Assembly: GCA_945863885.1 (NCBI GenBank)
Contig: CAMAZY010000013.1
Coordinates: forward strand, 1 to 64,000
Length of the DNA: 64,000 nt
Direction of reading: 5' to 3'
DNA from: an uncultured Clostridia bacterium
GTDB taxonomy: Bacteria; Bacillota; Clostridia; Oscillospirales; Acutalibacteraceae
Position numbers and translations under genes: made by a program. Below the pieces are notes generated by a model that was not told the DNA's origin, did no database searches, and saw nothing but the letters and a program-made list of their open reading frames with translations. Shown one piece after another: positions 44,317 through 50,550 of this stretch (its first letter is position 1; every line of letters starts with the position of its first letter).

Positions 44317-44739
44317 TTATTCTTCGTCTGCGCCTTCCTCGTCTTCGTCGAGAATCTCAAACTCGATGTCTGCTCCGCAATTCGGACACTGGCAAACGCC
44401 ATCGTCGTCTATGCAGTCGAGATCAATGCAAACGTCCTCATCACAAGCGGGACAATGAATCTCAACACAACTGCAGTCGCAGTCACAGTCATCGTCACAG
44501 CAGCAATCACAGTCGTCGTCGCCGTATACGAAATCTTCTACGTCACCGAGATCCATATCAATTTCCTCTGCATAATCGTTGAGATCCATCAGATCTTCTT
44601 CCATATCGCTGATGTCCGATGCAATCTCATCGAGCGTATCAACGATAGCGGCAAAGAGCTTGCCCTCCTTGCTGTTGTCGTCAATGTCAAGACCTTCCAT
44701 AAGGCCTCTTAAATATGCAACTTTTTCTGATACTGACAT
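44317..44739 (-). CDS. CD1247-type acidic zinc-ribbon-like protein
   Basis: A 140-residue protein whose N-terminus (SEKVAYLRGLMEGL) matches the conserved 'CD1247 N-terminal domain' of Clostridia. A central acidic helical region (about 30-70) is followed by an extreme Cys/Asp run (DDDCDCCCDDDCDCDCSC, about residues 74-91). The C-terminal half has paired CPAC...CPNC knuckles typical of a zinc ribbon (about 96-125). Function is unknown in the family; it looks like a metal-binding regulatory or scaffold protein. It lies 44 bp downstream of efp and ends in a terminator, so it is the second gene of an efp operon, an arrangement seen in other Clostridia. The poly-Cys/Asp insertion is more extreme than I would expect. 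Confidence 0.85.
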   Translation of the reverse strand: MSVSEKVAYLRGLMEGLDIDDNSKEGKLFAAIVDTLDEIASDISDMEEDLMDLNDYAEEIDMDLGDVEDFVYGDDDCDCCCDDDCDCDCSCVEIHCPACDEDVCIDLDCIDDDGVCQCPNCGADIEFEILDEDEEGADEE

Positions 44740-44783
44740 ATGTCATCTTCCTTTCTGTGTAGTTTCCGGTCACCCGGACAGGC

Positions 44784-45341
44784 TTATGCTCTGCCCATGT
44801 ACTCGCCGGTTCTTGTGTCGATCTGAATCATTTCGCCCTCGTCGATGAAAAGGGGAACCTTGACTTCAGCGCCGGTTTCAAGCGTAGCGGGCTTGGTCGT
44901 GTTGGTCGCAGTGTCGCCCTTGAAGCCGGGATCGGTCTTTGTAACCTGAAGCTCAACAAAGTTCGGCGGCTCAACACCGAAAACGTTGCCTTTGTAAGAA
45001 AGGATCTTACAAACCATGTTTTCTTTCACGAACTTGAAGTTGTCGGAAAGCTCACTCTTGCCGATCGGGATCAGTTCATAGCTTTCGGGATCCATGAAAT
45101 AATAAAGGTCGCCGTCGTTGTAAGAATATTCCATATCCTTTCTTTCAACAAAAGCGGTGGGGAACTTGTCGCTGGGGTTGAAAGTACGCTCAACGACCGA
45201 TCCGGTGATTACGTTTCTGACCTTTGCACGAACAAAAGCCGCACCCTTACCGGGCTTAACGTGCTGAAATTCAATAATCTGAAGTACGTTACCGTCCATT
45301 TCGAACGTAACGCCGTTTCTGAAATCTCCTGCTGATACCAT
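44784..45341 (-). CDS. efp: Translation elongation factor P
   Basis: A 185-residue EF-P, which binds between the P and E sites of ribosomes stalled on polyproline and promotes peptide-bond formation. Three OB-like domains are complete. The tip loop reads [12 protein letters not shown], with lysine at position 32 as the residue that is modified in many bacteria. The C-terminal [24 protein letters not shown] signature is present. A GGAGG ribosome binding site precedes the ATG on the minus strand and a consensus promoter lies at 45376-45404. It is the first gene of a two-gene unit with the CD1247-type protein. Confidence 0.97.
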   Translation of the reverse strand: MVSAGDFRNGVTFEMDGNVLQIIEFQHVKPGKGAAFVRAKVRNVITGSVVERTFNPSDKFPTAFVERKDMEYSYNDGDLYYFMDPESYELIPIGKSELSDNFKFVKENMVCKILSYKGNVFGVEPPNFVELQVTKTDPGFKGDTATNTTKPATLETGAEVKVPLFIDEGEMIQIDTRTGEYMGRA

Positions 45342-45375
45342 TTGATATTCCTCCGAGTATATAGTTTACCCGTTT

Positions 45376-45404
45376 ATTTTATAACAATCCGTCTTTTTTT
45401 TCAA
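45376..45404 (-). promoter_or_regulatory. Promoter of efp
   Basis: On the minus strand TTGAAA (45399-45404) and TAAAAT (45376-45381) are 17 bp apart, about 35 bp before the efp start codon. Confidence 0.6.
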
Positions 45405-45494
45405 GTCTTTATAAAAAAAACATCGTCCAATACACAATTTTTGGCGGTCAATTTCTCAGTATTTTACTTTTTTCTTACTTTTTCGATATTTTCT

Positions 45495-45523
45495 TTGGCT
45501 TTCAGGTGCTTTTATGGTATAAT
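45495..45523 (+). promoter_or_regulatory. Promoter of the MltG-like gene
   Basis: TTGGCT (45495-45500) and TATAAT (45518-45523) have a 17-bp spacer. The transcript would start near 45530, which rules out the upstream in-frame ATG at 45506 as the start and supports 45551. Confidence 0.65.
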
Positions 45524-45550
45524 AAGAAAAAACAAAGAAGGAAATTTGAT

Positions 45551-46390
45551 ATGAAAAAAATAGCGTCTGTTTTATCTTTTCTGTTAATACTTGCCCTTTT
45601 AAGCGGCTGCGGCGGAGAAAAACTCGGGCAGTCACAGCCGACGACTGAGCCGCAGACAACGCTCAGCCGGACTGTGAAGGTCACGTTTCCCGAAGGGTTT
45701 ACGGCGGTTCAGATTGCAAAGCGGCTTGAGGAAAACGATGTTTGTCCGGCGGCGGATTTTATCGCACAGGTACAGTCTCCGGACGACTTTTATGAGGATT
45801 TTCCGTTTCTTGCGGAAATCAACAATCCCGATGAGCGACCGTTTCTGTTGGAAGGCTTTATTTTTCCGGATACATATGAATTTTACCGGGGTGAAAACGC
45901 CCGGAGTGTGCTGAAACGGTTTTTGAAGAATACGGCGTCGAAGCTTACGGACGAGTATGCGTTAAGAGCGGAACAGCTTGGTTATACTCTCGACCAGATT
46001 CTTGCCCTCGCTTCGATTGTTCAAAAGGAAGCCGGCATAAAAGAACAGATGGGAAAGGTGTCGTCCGTTTTGCACAACCGTCTTGAAAGTCCGGAGTACG
46101 GAAAGCTTCAATGTGACGTCACGATTAACTATATCAACGATTATGTTACCGATTCCGAATATCTTACCGACGGAAAGACTGACTTTGCCGCTCTTTACAA
46201 CACCTATAAGTGCAACGGACTTCCGGCGGGCGCCATCTGTAATCCGGGGCTTGATGCAATCGAAGCCGCCTTGTATCCGGAAAAGACCGATTACTTCTTC
46301 TTTGTAACCGATCAGGATAACAATTATTATTATGCATCGACGTATCGGGAGCATCAGGAAAACTGCCGCAAATGCGGAATCAACGGATAA
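45551..46390 (+). CDS. mltG: MltG/YceG-like endolytic murein transglycosylase, lipoprotein form
   Basis: A 279-residue protein of the YceG/MltG family, which cleaves nascent peptidoglycan strands and sets glycan length. The conserved core is LDQILALASIVQKEAGIKEQ, with the catalytic glutamate at about residue 160. The family's NTYKCNGLPAGAICNPGLDAIEAA block and the terminal DYFFFVTDQ...YYASTYREHQEN segment follow. The N-terminus is MKKIASVLSFLLILALLSGC, a type II signal with Cys20, so this copy is predicted to be a lipoprotein, unlike the usual bitopic MltG. A short low-complexity linker (QSQPTTEPQTT) follows the Cys. AGAAGGAAA lies 9 bases before the chosen ATG. Confidence 0.85.
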   Translation: MKKIASVLSFLLILALLSGCGGEKLGQSQPTTEPQTTLSRTVKVTFPEGFTAVQIAKRLEENDVCPAADFIAQVQSPDDFYEDFPFLAEINNPDERPFLLEGFIFPDTYEFYRGENARSVLKRFLKNTASKLTDEYALRAEQLGYTLDQILALASIVQKEAGIKEQMGKVSSVLHNRLESPEYGKLQCDVTINYINDYVTDSEYLTDGKTDFAALYNTYKCNGLPAGAICNPGLDAIEAALYPEKTDYFFFVTDQDNNYYYASTYREHQENCRKCGING

Positions 46391-46496
46391 CGCAATTATG
46401 AACAAAAGGCGGTTGAATATGTAAAAACTGCACACAAAATCCGTTCAAATATAAAGTTTTTTATATAATTTTAAAATGGTGTTAAAATTATGTTTT

Positions 46497-46524
46497 TTGT
46501 TTGTTCATAAATTGTATGTATAAT
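46497..46524 (+). promoter_or_regulatory. Promoter of the 41-residue peptide gene
   Basis: TTGTTT (46497-46502) and TATAAT (46519-46524) with a 16-bp spacer, in a strongly AT-rich tract (46430-46520). Confidence 0.5.
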
Positions 46525-46562
46525 ACCGCTTGTATTTAGCTCATACGGAGGAAGACAATTTT

Positions 46563-46688
46563 ATGTTTCAGTTTTTAAAGGGAGAAAAAGACAAGGATCT
46601 CATTCTTCAGATTATCAATTTCATCTTCGGTATCATCCGTTCTCTTTTAGGACTTGATGTACCCGATAGCGGTGAAGACGAAGAATAA
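46563..46688 (+). CDS. 41-residue amphipathic peptide
   Basis: The peptide reads MFQFLKGEKDKDL, then a 20-residue amphipathic/hydrophobic helix (LILQIINFIFGIIRSLLGL region, residues 13-31), then the acidic tail DVPDSGEDEE. It has its own promoter, CGGAGGAA ten bases before the ATG, and a strong terminator 22 bp after the stop codon, so it is a genuine monocistronic micro-gene. There is no signal peptide. Its composition recalls phenol-soluble-modulin-like or membrane-associated micropeptides. The helix also resembles the C-terminal helices of the two giant surface proteins, though the similarity may be only compositional. Function is unknown. Confidence 0.7.
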   Translation: MFQFLKGEKDKDLILQIINFIFGIIRSLLGLDVPDSGEDEE

Positions 46689-46710
46689 TCCTTGGAACAC
46701 GCTAACGAGA

Positions 46711-46742
46711 ACAGACTGCGGTTTTTCTGCGGTCTGTTTTTG
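46711..46742 (+). terminator. Terminator of the 41-residue peptide gene
   Basis: ACAGACTGCGG (46711-46721) and CTGCGGTCTGT (46727-46737) pair over 11 bp, counting two G-U pairs, followed by TTTTTG. Confidence 0.85.
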
Positions 46743-46755
46743 TTATCCGGCTTTC

Positions 46756-46784
46756 TTGACATCAGGACGCCGGACGTGTACAAT
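46756..46784 (+). promoter_or_regulatory. Promoter of tcdA
   Basis: TTGACA (46756-46761) and TACAAT (46779-46784) with a 17-bp spacer, 48 bp before the tcdA start codon. Confidence 0.7.
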
Positions 46785-46831
46785 CAAGCATATGGGTTTA
46801 TAGTCTTCATTTCAGAAACGGGAGAAAAGCT

Positions 46832-47548
46832 ATGAGGGAAGAGTTTTCAAGAACACAAATGCTGTTAGGCGAAGAAGCGATGGAAAAGCTTGCGGCGGCA
46901 AACGTGGCCGTTTTCGGCGTCGGCGGCGTCGGCGGCTTTGCGGCGCAGGCGCTTGCCCGTGCGGGCGTTGGAAAAATCGAGTTGATTGACAGCGACACGG
47001 TTGCCTTGTCGAATATCAACCGTCAGATCGTTGCGTTTCACAGCACCATAGGTCAATACAAAACCGAAGTAATGAAAAGAATGATTGAGGACATCAATCC
47101 CCTTGCCGAGGTGACGGAAAGAAGAATCTTTTTTCTCCCCGAAACAGCGGACGACTTTGACTTTTCCGGCTATGATTATGTAATTGATGCCGTAGACACT
47201 GTGACGGCGAAGCTTTTGCTTGTTGAACGGTGCACGTCCGCAGGGACTCCGGTCATCAGCTCAATGGGCGCCGGAAACAAGCTCGATCCGACGGCCTTTG
47301 AAGTCGCCGATATTTATAAGACCTCAGTCTGCCCGTTGGCAAGGGTCATGAGACAGGAGCTGAAAAAACGAGGAATCCGTAAACTCAAGGTTGTTTATTC
47401 AAAAGAGCCTGCCATGACGCCGAAGGGTCATCCGCAGGCGGAGCCGGGCAGTACCCGCCGCAGTACACCCGGAAGCGTTTCATTTGTCCCGTCGGTTGCC
47501 GGGCTTATTATCGCCGGCGAGGTTATCAAAGATCTGACCGGTGAATAA
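46832..47548 (+). CDS. tcdA: tRNA threonylcarbamoyladenosine dehydratase (E1-like)
   Basis: A 238-residue ThiF/E1-like enzyme of the TcdA (CsdL/YgdL) type, which uses ATP to cyclise t6A37 to ct6A37 in ANN-decoding tRNAs. The nucleotide-binding GVGGVGG motif is at about residues 29-35. DSDTVALSNINRQI (about 53-66) is the typical adenylation segment. DAVDTVTAKL and SSMGAGNKLDPTAFEVADIYKT (split here for length) are family-specific. The chain ends within the RRSTPGSVSFVPSVAGL stretch that characterises TcdA proteins. It has its own promoter, and GGGAGAAA precedes the ATG. No terminator is obvious after it, so transcription may continue toward the hydrolase gene. Confidence 0.92.
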   Translation: MREEFSRTQMLLGEEAMEKLAAANVAVFGVGGVGGFAAQALARAGVGKIELIDSDTVALSNINRQIVAFHSTIGQYKTEVMKRMIEDINPLAEVTERRIFFLPETADDFDFSGYDYVIDAVDTVTAKLLLVERCTSAGTPVISSMGAGNKLDPTAFEVADIYKTSVCPLARVMRQELKKRGIRKLKVVYSKEPAMTPKGHPQAEPGSTRRSTPGSVSFVPSVAGLIIAGEVIKDLTGE

Positions 47549-47581
47549 AAATTGAAACATAATTAAAATAATTTTTAACGC

Positions 47582-47610
47582 TTGTTATCTGAGGAAAAAT
47601 ATGGTAAAAT
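47582..47610 (+). promoter_or_regulatory. Promoter of the alpha/beta hydrolase gene
   Basis: TTGTTA (47582-47587) and TAAAAT (47605-47610) have a 17-bp spacer. It overlaps an upstream in-frame extension and so supports the downstream start at 47642. Confidence 0.6.
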
Positions 47611-47641
47611 AAAGCCTATCAATCCGAAGGGAGAAAGCACG

Positions 47642-48616
47642 ATGAAAAAGATAACAAAAGCCGTTCTGAGAACAGCCGCTGCCGCCGCAACAGGATATTA
47701 TTTAATGGCTGACCTTATTGATAAGCTTCTTGTAGACCGCCGCTATGTAGTTCCGCAATCCTTCTCCGACAAGGTTTCCGGAGCGGACATCTCCTCGCTT
47801 GCCGAGCTTTGCGAAATCAACATGAAATGGCTTGAAGGCTACGGATATGAAAAATATTCGATCAATTCCGACAGAGGGCAAAGGCTTGTCGGCTATCTGA
47901 TGAAGCCCGAAAATCCGTCCGATGTTTATGTTTTCGGCTGTCACGGATACAGAAGCGACGGAAGGAAAGAATTCAACGCCTTTGCCCGGTATTATCTCAA
48001 AAAAGGCTTCAATGTCTTTTTGGTTGACCATGTCGCCGCCGGCGAAAGCGAGGGCAAGTACATAAGCTTTGACCGCTTCGAATATGCCGATGCGCTCAAA
48101 TGGCTGACCTTCCTTACCGATTCCTTCGGTGATAACATTCAGATTATCGTACACGGTGTTTCGATGGGGGCGGCGACGGTCATGATGATGAGCGGAGCGG
48201 GGAACCTGTGCCGGAACGTTAAATTCATCGTTTCCGACTGCGGATATACAAGCGCATGGGACGAGTTTGAATACAAGCTGAAATCGATGAAAATTCCGAC
48301 TCAGCCGCTTCTCAATACCGTCAACGCCATCAACAAGCACAGAGCCGGTTTCGATTTTAAAGATACAAGCGCACTCGAAAGCGTTAAGAAAGCAAGCGTG
48401 CCGATGCTTTTTGTTCACGGCGGAGCCGATGTTTTTGTACCGACCTATATGGCATATATTCTTTATGATGCCTGCGCAAGCCGTGACAAGGATCTACTGA
48501 TTGTTGACGGCGCCGATCATGCACAAAGCTTTATTGACGGTCAGGCGGATTACGAGGCAAAGCTTGACGAGTTTATTGATAAGTTTATTACTGGGATCAG
48601 GGTTACTGCAGAATAA
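47642..48616 (+). CDS. Membrane-anchored alpha/beta hydrolase
   Basis: A 324-residue serine hydrolase of the YqkD/BAAT-like alpha/beta fold. The Ala-rich N-terminus (MKKITKAVLRTAAAAATGYYLM) looks like an uncleaved membrane anchor. HGYRSDGRKEF supplies the oxyanion region, GVSMGAATV holds the nucleophile serine (about residue 180), HGGADVFVP the acid and DGADHAQS the histidine. The substrate is not predictable from sequence; relatives act on acyl esters or peptides. GAAGGGAG lies 7 bases before the ATG. A strong hairpin follows the stop codon. A second, unrelated hydrolase is at 61498-62457. Confidence 0.85.
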   Translation: MKKITKAVLRTAAAAATGYYLMADLIDKLLVDRRYVVPQSFSDKVSGADISSLAELCEINMKWLEGYGYEKYSINSDRGQRLVGYLMKPENPSDVYVFGCHGYRSDGRKEFNAFARYYLKKGFNVFLVDHVAAGESEGKYISFDRFEYADALKWLTFLTDSFGDNIQIIVHGVSMGAATVMMMSGAGNLCRNVKFIVSDCGYTSAWDEFEYKLKSMKIPTQPLLNTVNAINKHRAGFDFKDTSALESVKKASVPMLFVHGGADVFVPTYMAYILYDACASRDKDLLIVDGADHAQSFIDGQADYEAKLDEFIDKFITGIRVTAE

Positions 48617-48632
48617 CAAAACAAAATAAACC

Positions 48633-48680
48633 AATCACCGCTTTCGGGTTATGTGCCGAGGGCGGTGATTGATTTTATTT
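48633..48680. terminator. Bidirectional terminator between convergent genes
   Basis: AATCACCGC (48633-48641) and GCGGTGATT (48662-48670) form a 9-bp stem. GATTTTATTT follows on the plus strand and GGTTTATTTTG on the minus strand, so it serves both the hydrolase gene and the minus-strand small gene at 48712-48882. Confidence 0.75.
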
Positions 48681-48711
48681 GGCTTCCGCTTTTTGAAATC
48701 TTATCAGGCTT

Positions 48712-48882
48712 TCAGCTGTCGTTTTCCGTCTTGTCCGCTTTGATAAGGTCTTTTGCAAGGCTGTCAAGCTGTTCGACGGACTGAACCTGAACGCCGCTTT
48801 GAAGAATGGTTTCCTGAATAAACGGGGGAAGAGAATAAAAGCGTTTTTGTATTTCCGATGGGAAGTTTTTGGGGTCAGACAT
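48712..48882 (-). CDS. 56-residue small soluble protein
   Basis: On the minus strand ATG at 48882-48880 opens a 56-residue frame that ends with a stop codon at 48712-48714. It begins MSDPKNFPSEIQKRFYSLPP, continues FIQETILQSGVQVQSVEQLD and ends SLAKDLIKADKTENDS. AGGTGA sits 6 bases before the ATG. The protein has ordinary helix-forming, non-repetitive composition, unlike the overlapping Arg/Phe-rich shadow frame, and a shared terminator downstream. No function can be assigned; it resembles short conserved uncharacterised proteins of Clostridia. Confidence 0.65.
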   Translation of the reverse strand: MSDPKNFPSEIQKRFYSLPPFIQETILQSGVQVQSVEQLDSLAKDLIKADKTENDS

Positions 48883-49102
48883 AGAATCACCTGCTGATAT
48901 TTTTTTATTATTATCGGCATATGGGAATGATTTATTCAGTGGGATTCAATTTGAATTTTTTCGAAAGCCCCGGATGGGTGCCGGCTGGTCTGTACTTTTC
49001 TGCTTTGGCTTGTTCTTTTCTTCTTCCGTTGTGCTCATGACCGATGAAAAATCAGAATGCTCGAAAAATGAGTCAAAAAGTGTAAAGAATTTATGTTTCC
49101 TC
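48883..49102. other. Divergent intergenic region
   Basis: This is the space between the minus-strand 56-residue gene and the TetR operon promoter. It is AT-rich, and no gene, repeat or clear minus-strand promoter was found. Confidence 0.4.
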
Positions 49103-49179
49103 TTGACTTTTTCCCTTACCGGTCATATAATAAAACAAACGTTGTAAAACAAGTGTTGCAAAACGTTCGTTTTACAACG
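49103..49179 (+). promoter_or_regulatory. TetR operon promoter with palindromic operator
   Basis: TTGACT (49103-49108) and TATAAT (49126-49131) are 17 bp apart. Immediately downstream, CGTTGTAAAAC (49140-49150) and GTTTTACAACG (49169-49179) are a perfect 11-bp inverted repeat. A third half-site TGTTGCAAAAC (49154-49164) and the AAAACGTTCGTTTT palindrome lie between them. The operator covers the expected transcription start near 49138, so a bound TetR dimer, or two, would block initiation: classical autoregulation. Confidence 0.8.
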
Positions 49180-49208
49180 ATAAATTTCAAAATGGAGTTG
49201 ATTGTCAA

Positions 49209-49826
49209 ATGCCTCCTAAACCGAAATTCACAAAAGAAGAAATTGTCGAAGCCGCCCTGACGCTTGTCAGCGCAAACGGAATCGAGGCGCTCACCGCCCG
49301 GGAGCTGAGTGCTTACCTCGGAAGCTCCGCCCGTCCGATTTTCACCGTTTTTAAAAGCATGGAGGAGGTCGCACAGGCGGTAAGAGAAGCGGCTATGAAG
49401 CGTTATGAGGAATTTGTTGAAAGAGCACTCGACTATACCCCCGCTTTTAAAAAGTACGGGTTGCAGATGGTGCTGTTTTCCAAGCAGGAGCCAAAGCTGT
49501 TTCAGCTTCTGTTTATGACGGAAAACGATTTTGCCCACAGCTTTGTCGATGTTTTCTCGAACCTTGGAAGAACCGCCAAAGCTTGTATTGAAATCATCGA
49601 GCACGACTATCACCTTGAGCCGGATATGGCAATGCTTTTGTTTGAGCACGCCTGGATTCATACGTTCGGTATCTGCGTCATGTGCGCAACGGGTACCTGC
49701 CGCTTTACCGACGACGAAATCAGCGAAATGCTCAGCGATAACTTCAAGGGTATGATGATGCTGGCAAAGTCCGGCTATGCCAATCAGTTTGTCATCACCC
49801 CGTCAAAAGAAACAAACAAACAATAA
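49209..49826 (+). CDS. TetR/AcrR family transcriptional regulator
   Basis: A 205-residue TetR-type repressor. The N-terminal helix-turn-helix runs from KFTKEEIVEAALTLV through GIEALTARELSAYLG to IFTVFKSMEEV (about residues 6-50). The recognition helix is SSARPIFTVF, not the usual YYHF, a variant common in clostridial TetR proteins. The C-terminal ligand and dimer domain (about 55-195) is generic. It is the first gene of a nine-gene operon and sits directly behind a palindromic operator, so it most likely represses itself and the two ABC exporters downstream until a toxic ligand binds. The ATP-binding gene follows after 13 bp. Confidence 0.9.
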   Translation: MPPKPKFTKEEIVEAALTLVSANGIEALTARELSAYLGSSARPIFTVFKSMEEVAQAVREAAMKRYEEFVERALDYTPAFKKYGLQMVLFSKQEPKLFQLLFMTENDFAHSFVDVFSNLGRTAKACIEIIEHDYHLEPDMAMLLFEHAWIHTFGICVMCATGTCRFTDDEISEMLSDNFKGMMMLAKSGYANQFVITPSKETNKQ

Positions 49827-49839
49827 GGAGATTTTGAAT

Positions 49840-50550
49840 ATGCTTACAATTTCACATCTTACCAAAACCTACGGCGACAAAAGGGCGGTTGACGACCTTT
49901 CACTTCATATCGCCCCCGGCGAAATTTACGGTTTCATCGGTCATAACGGCGCCGGAAAAACAACGACAATCAAGTCTTGCTGCGGCATTTTGGGTTTCGA
50001 CAGCGGTGAAATCACAATCGACGGCGTTTCGATGAAAGAAAATCCGCTCGTCTGTAAATCGAAGCTTGCTTATATCCCCGATAACCCCGACCTGTACGAT
50101 TTCATGACGGGGATTCAGTACCTGAATTTTGTGGCGGATGTTTTCGGCGTGCCGGCTGACGAACGGCAAAAGAAAATCCGTGAGCTTGCCGATGCATTCG
50201 AAATCACCGACGCTCTTGCCGAAGCGATTTCGTCGTATTCGCACGGTATGAAACAAAAGCTTGCCATTATTTCCGCGCTGATTCACTCCCCGAAGCTTAT
50301 TATCATGGACGAACCGTTCGTCGGACTTGACCCGAAAGCATCTCACCTGTTAAAACAGTTGATGAGAAAAATCTGTGATGACGGCGGCGCCATCTTCTTT
50401 TCGACGCACGTTCTTGAGGTTGCCGAAAAGCTTTGCGATAAAATTGCAATCATCAAAAACGGCAAACTGATTCAATCGGGAACGGTCGAAGAAGTCAAGG
50501 GCGACACCTCGCTCGAAGACGTGTTCCTTGAATTGGAGGAAGAAAAATGA
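49840..50550 (+). CDS. ABC transporter ATP-binding protein (exporter 1)
   Basis: A 236-residue ATPase of the ABC-2 type exporter group. Walker A is GHNGAGKTT (about 37-45) and Walker B LIIMDEPFVGLD. The signature motif is degenerate (SSYSHGMKQKL, with SHGMKQ in place of LSGGQ), as in other ABC-2 exporters of the YtrB/BcrA kind. H-loop: FFSTHVLE. AAGGAG precedes the ATG at 49840; an in-frame ATG 63 bp upstream lies inside the TetR gene and is rejected. The stop codon overlaps the start of the permease gene (ATGA). Confidence 0.92.
   Translation: MLTISHLTKTYGDKRAVDDLSLHIAPGEIYGFIGHNGAGKTTTIKSCCGILGFDSGEITIDGVSMKENPLVCKSKLAYIPDNPDLYDFMTGIQYLNFVADVFGVPADERQKKIRELADAFEITDALAEAISSYSHGMKQKLAIISALIHSPKLIIMDEPFVGLDPKASHLLKQLMRKICDDGGAIFFSTHVLEVAEKLCDKIAIIKNGKLIQSGTVEEVKGDTSLEDVFLELEEEK

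Noticed and set aside
48675-48920. 81-codon minus-strand frame overlapping the 56-residue gene
   Set aside because: Composition is skewed (Arg, Lys, Phe, Ser), the start lacks a ribosome binding site, and the alternative frame 48712-48882 has better signals.
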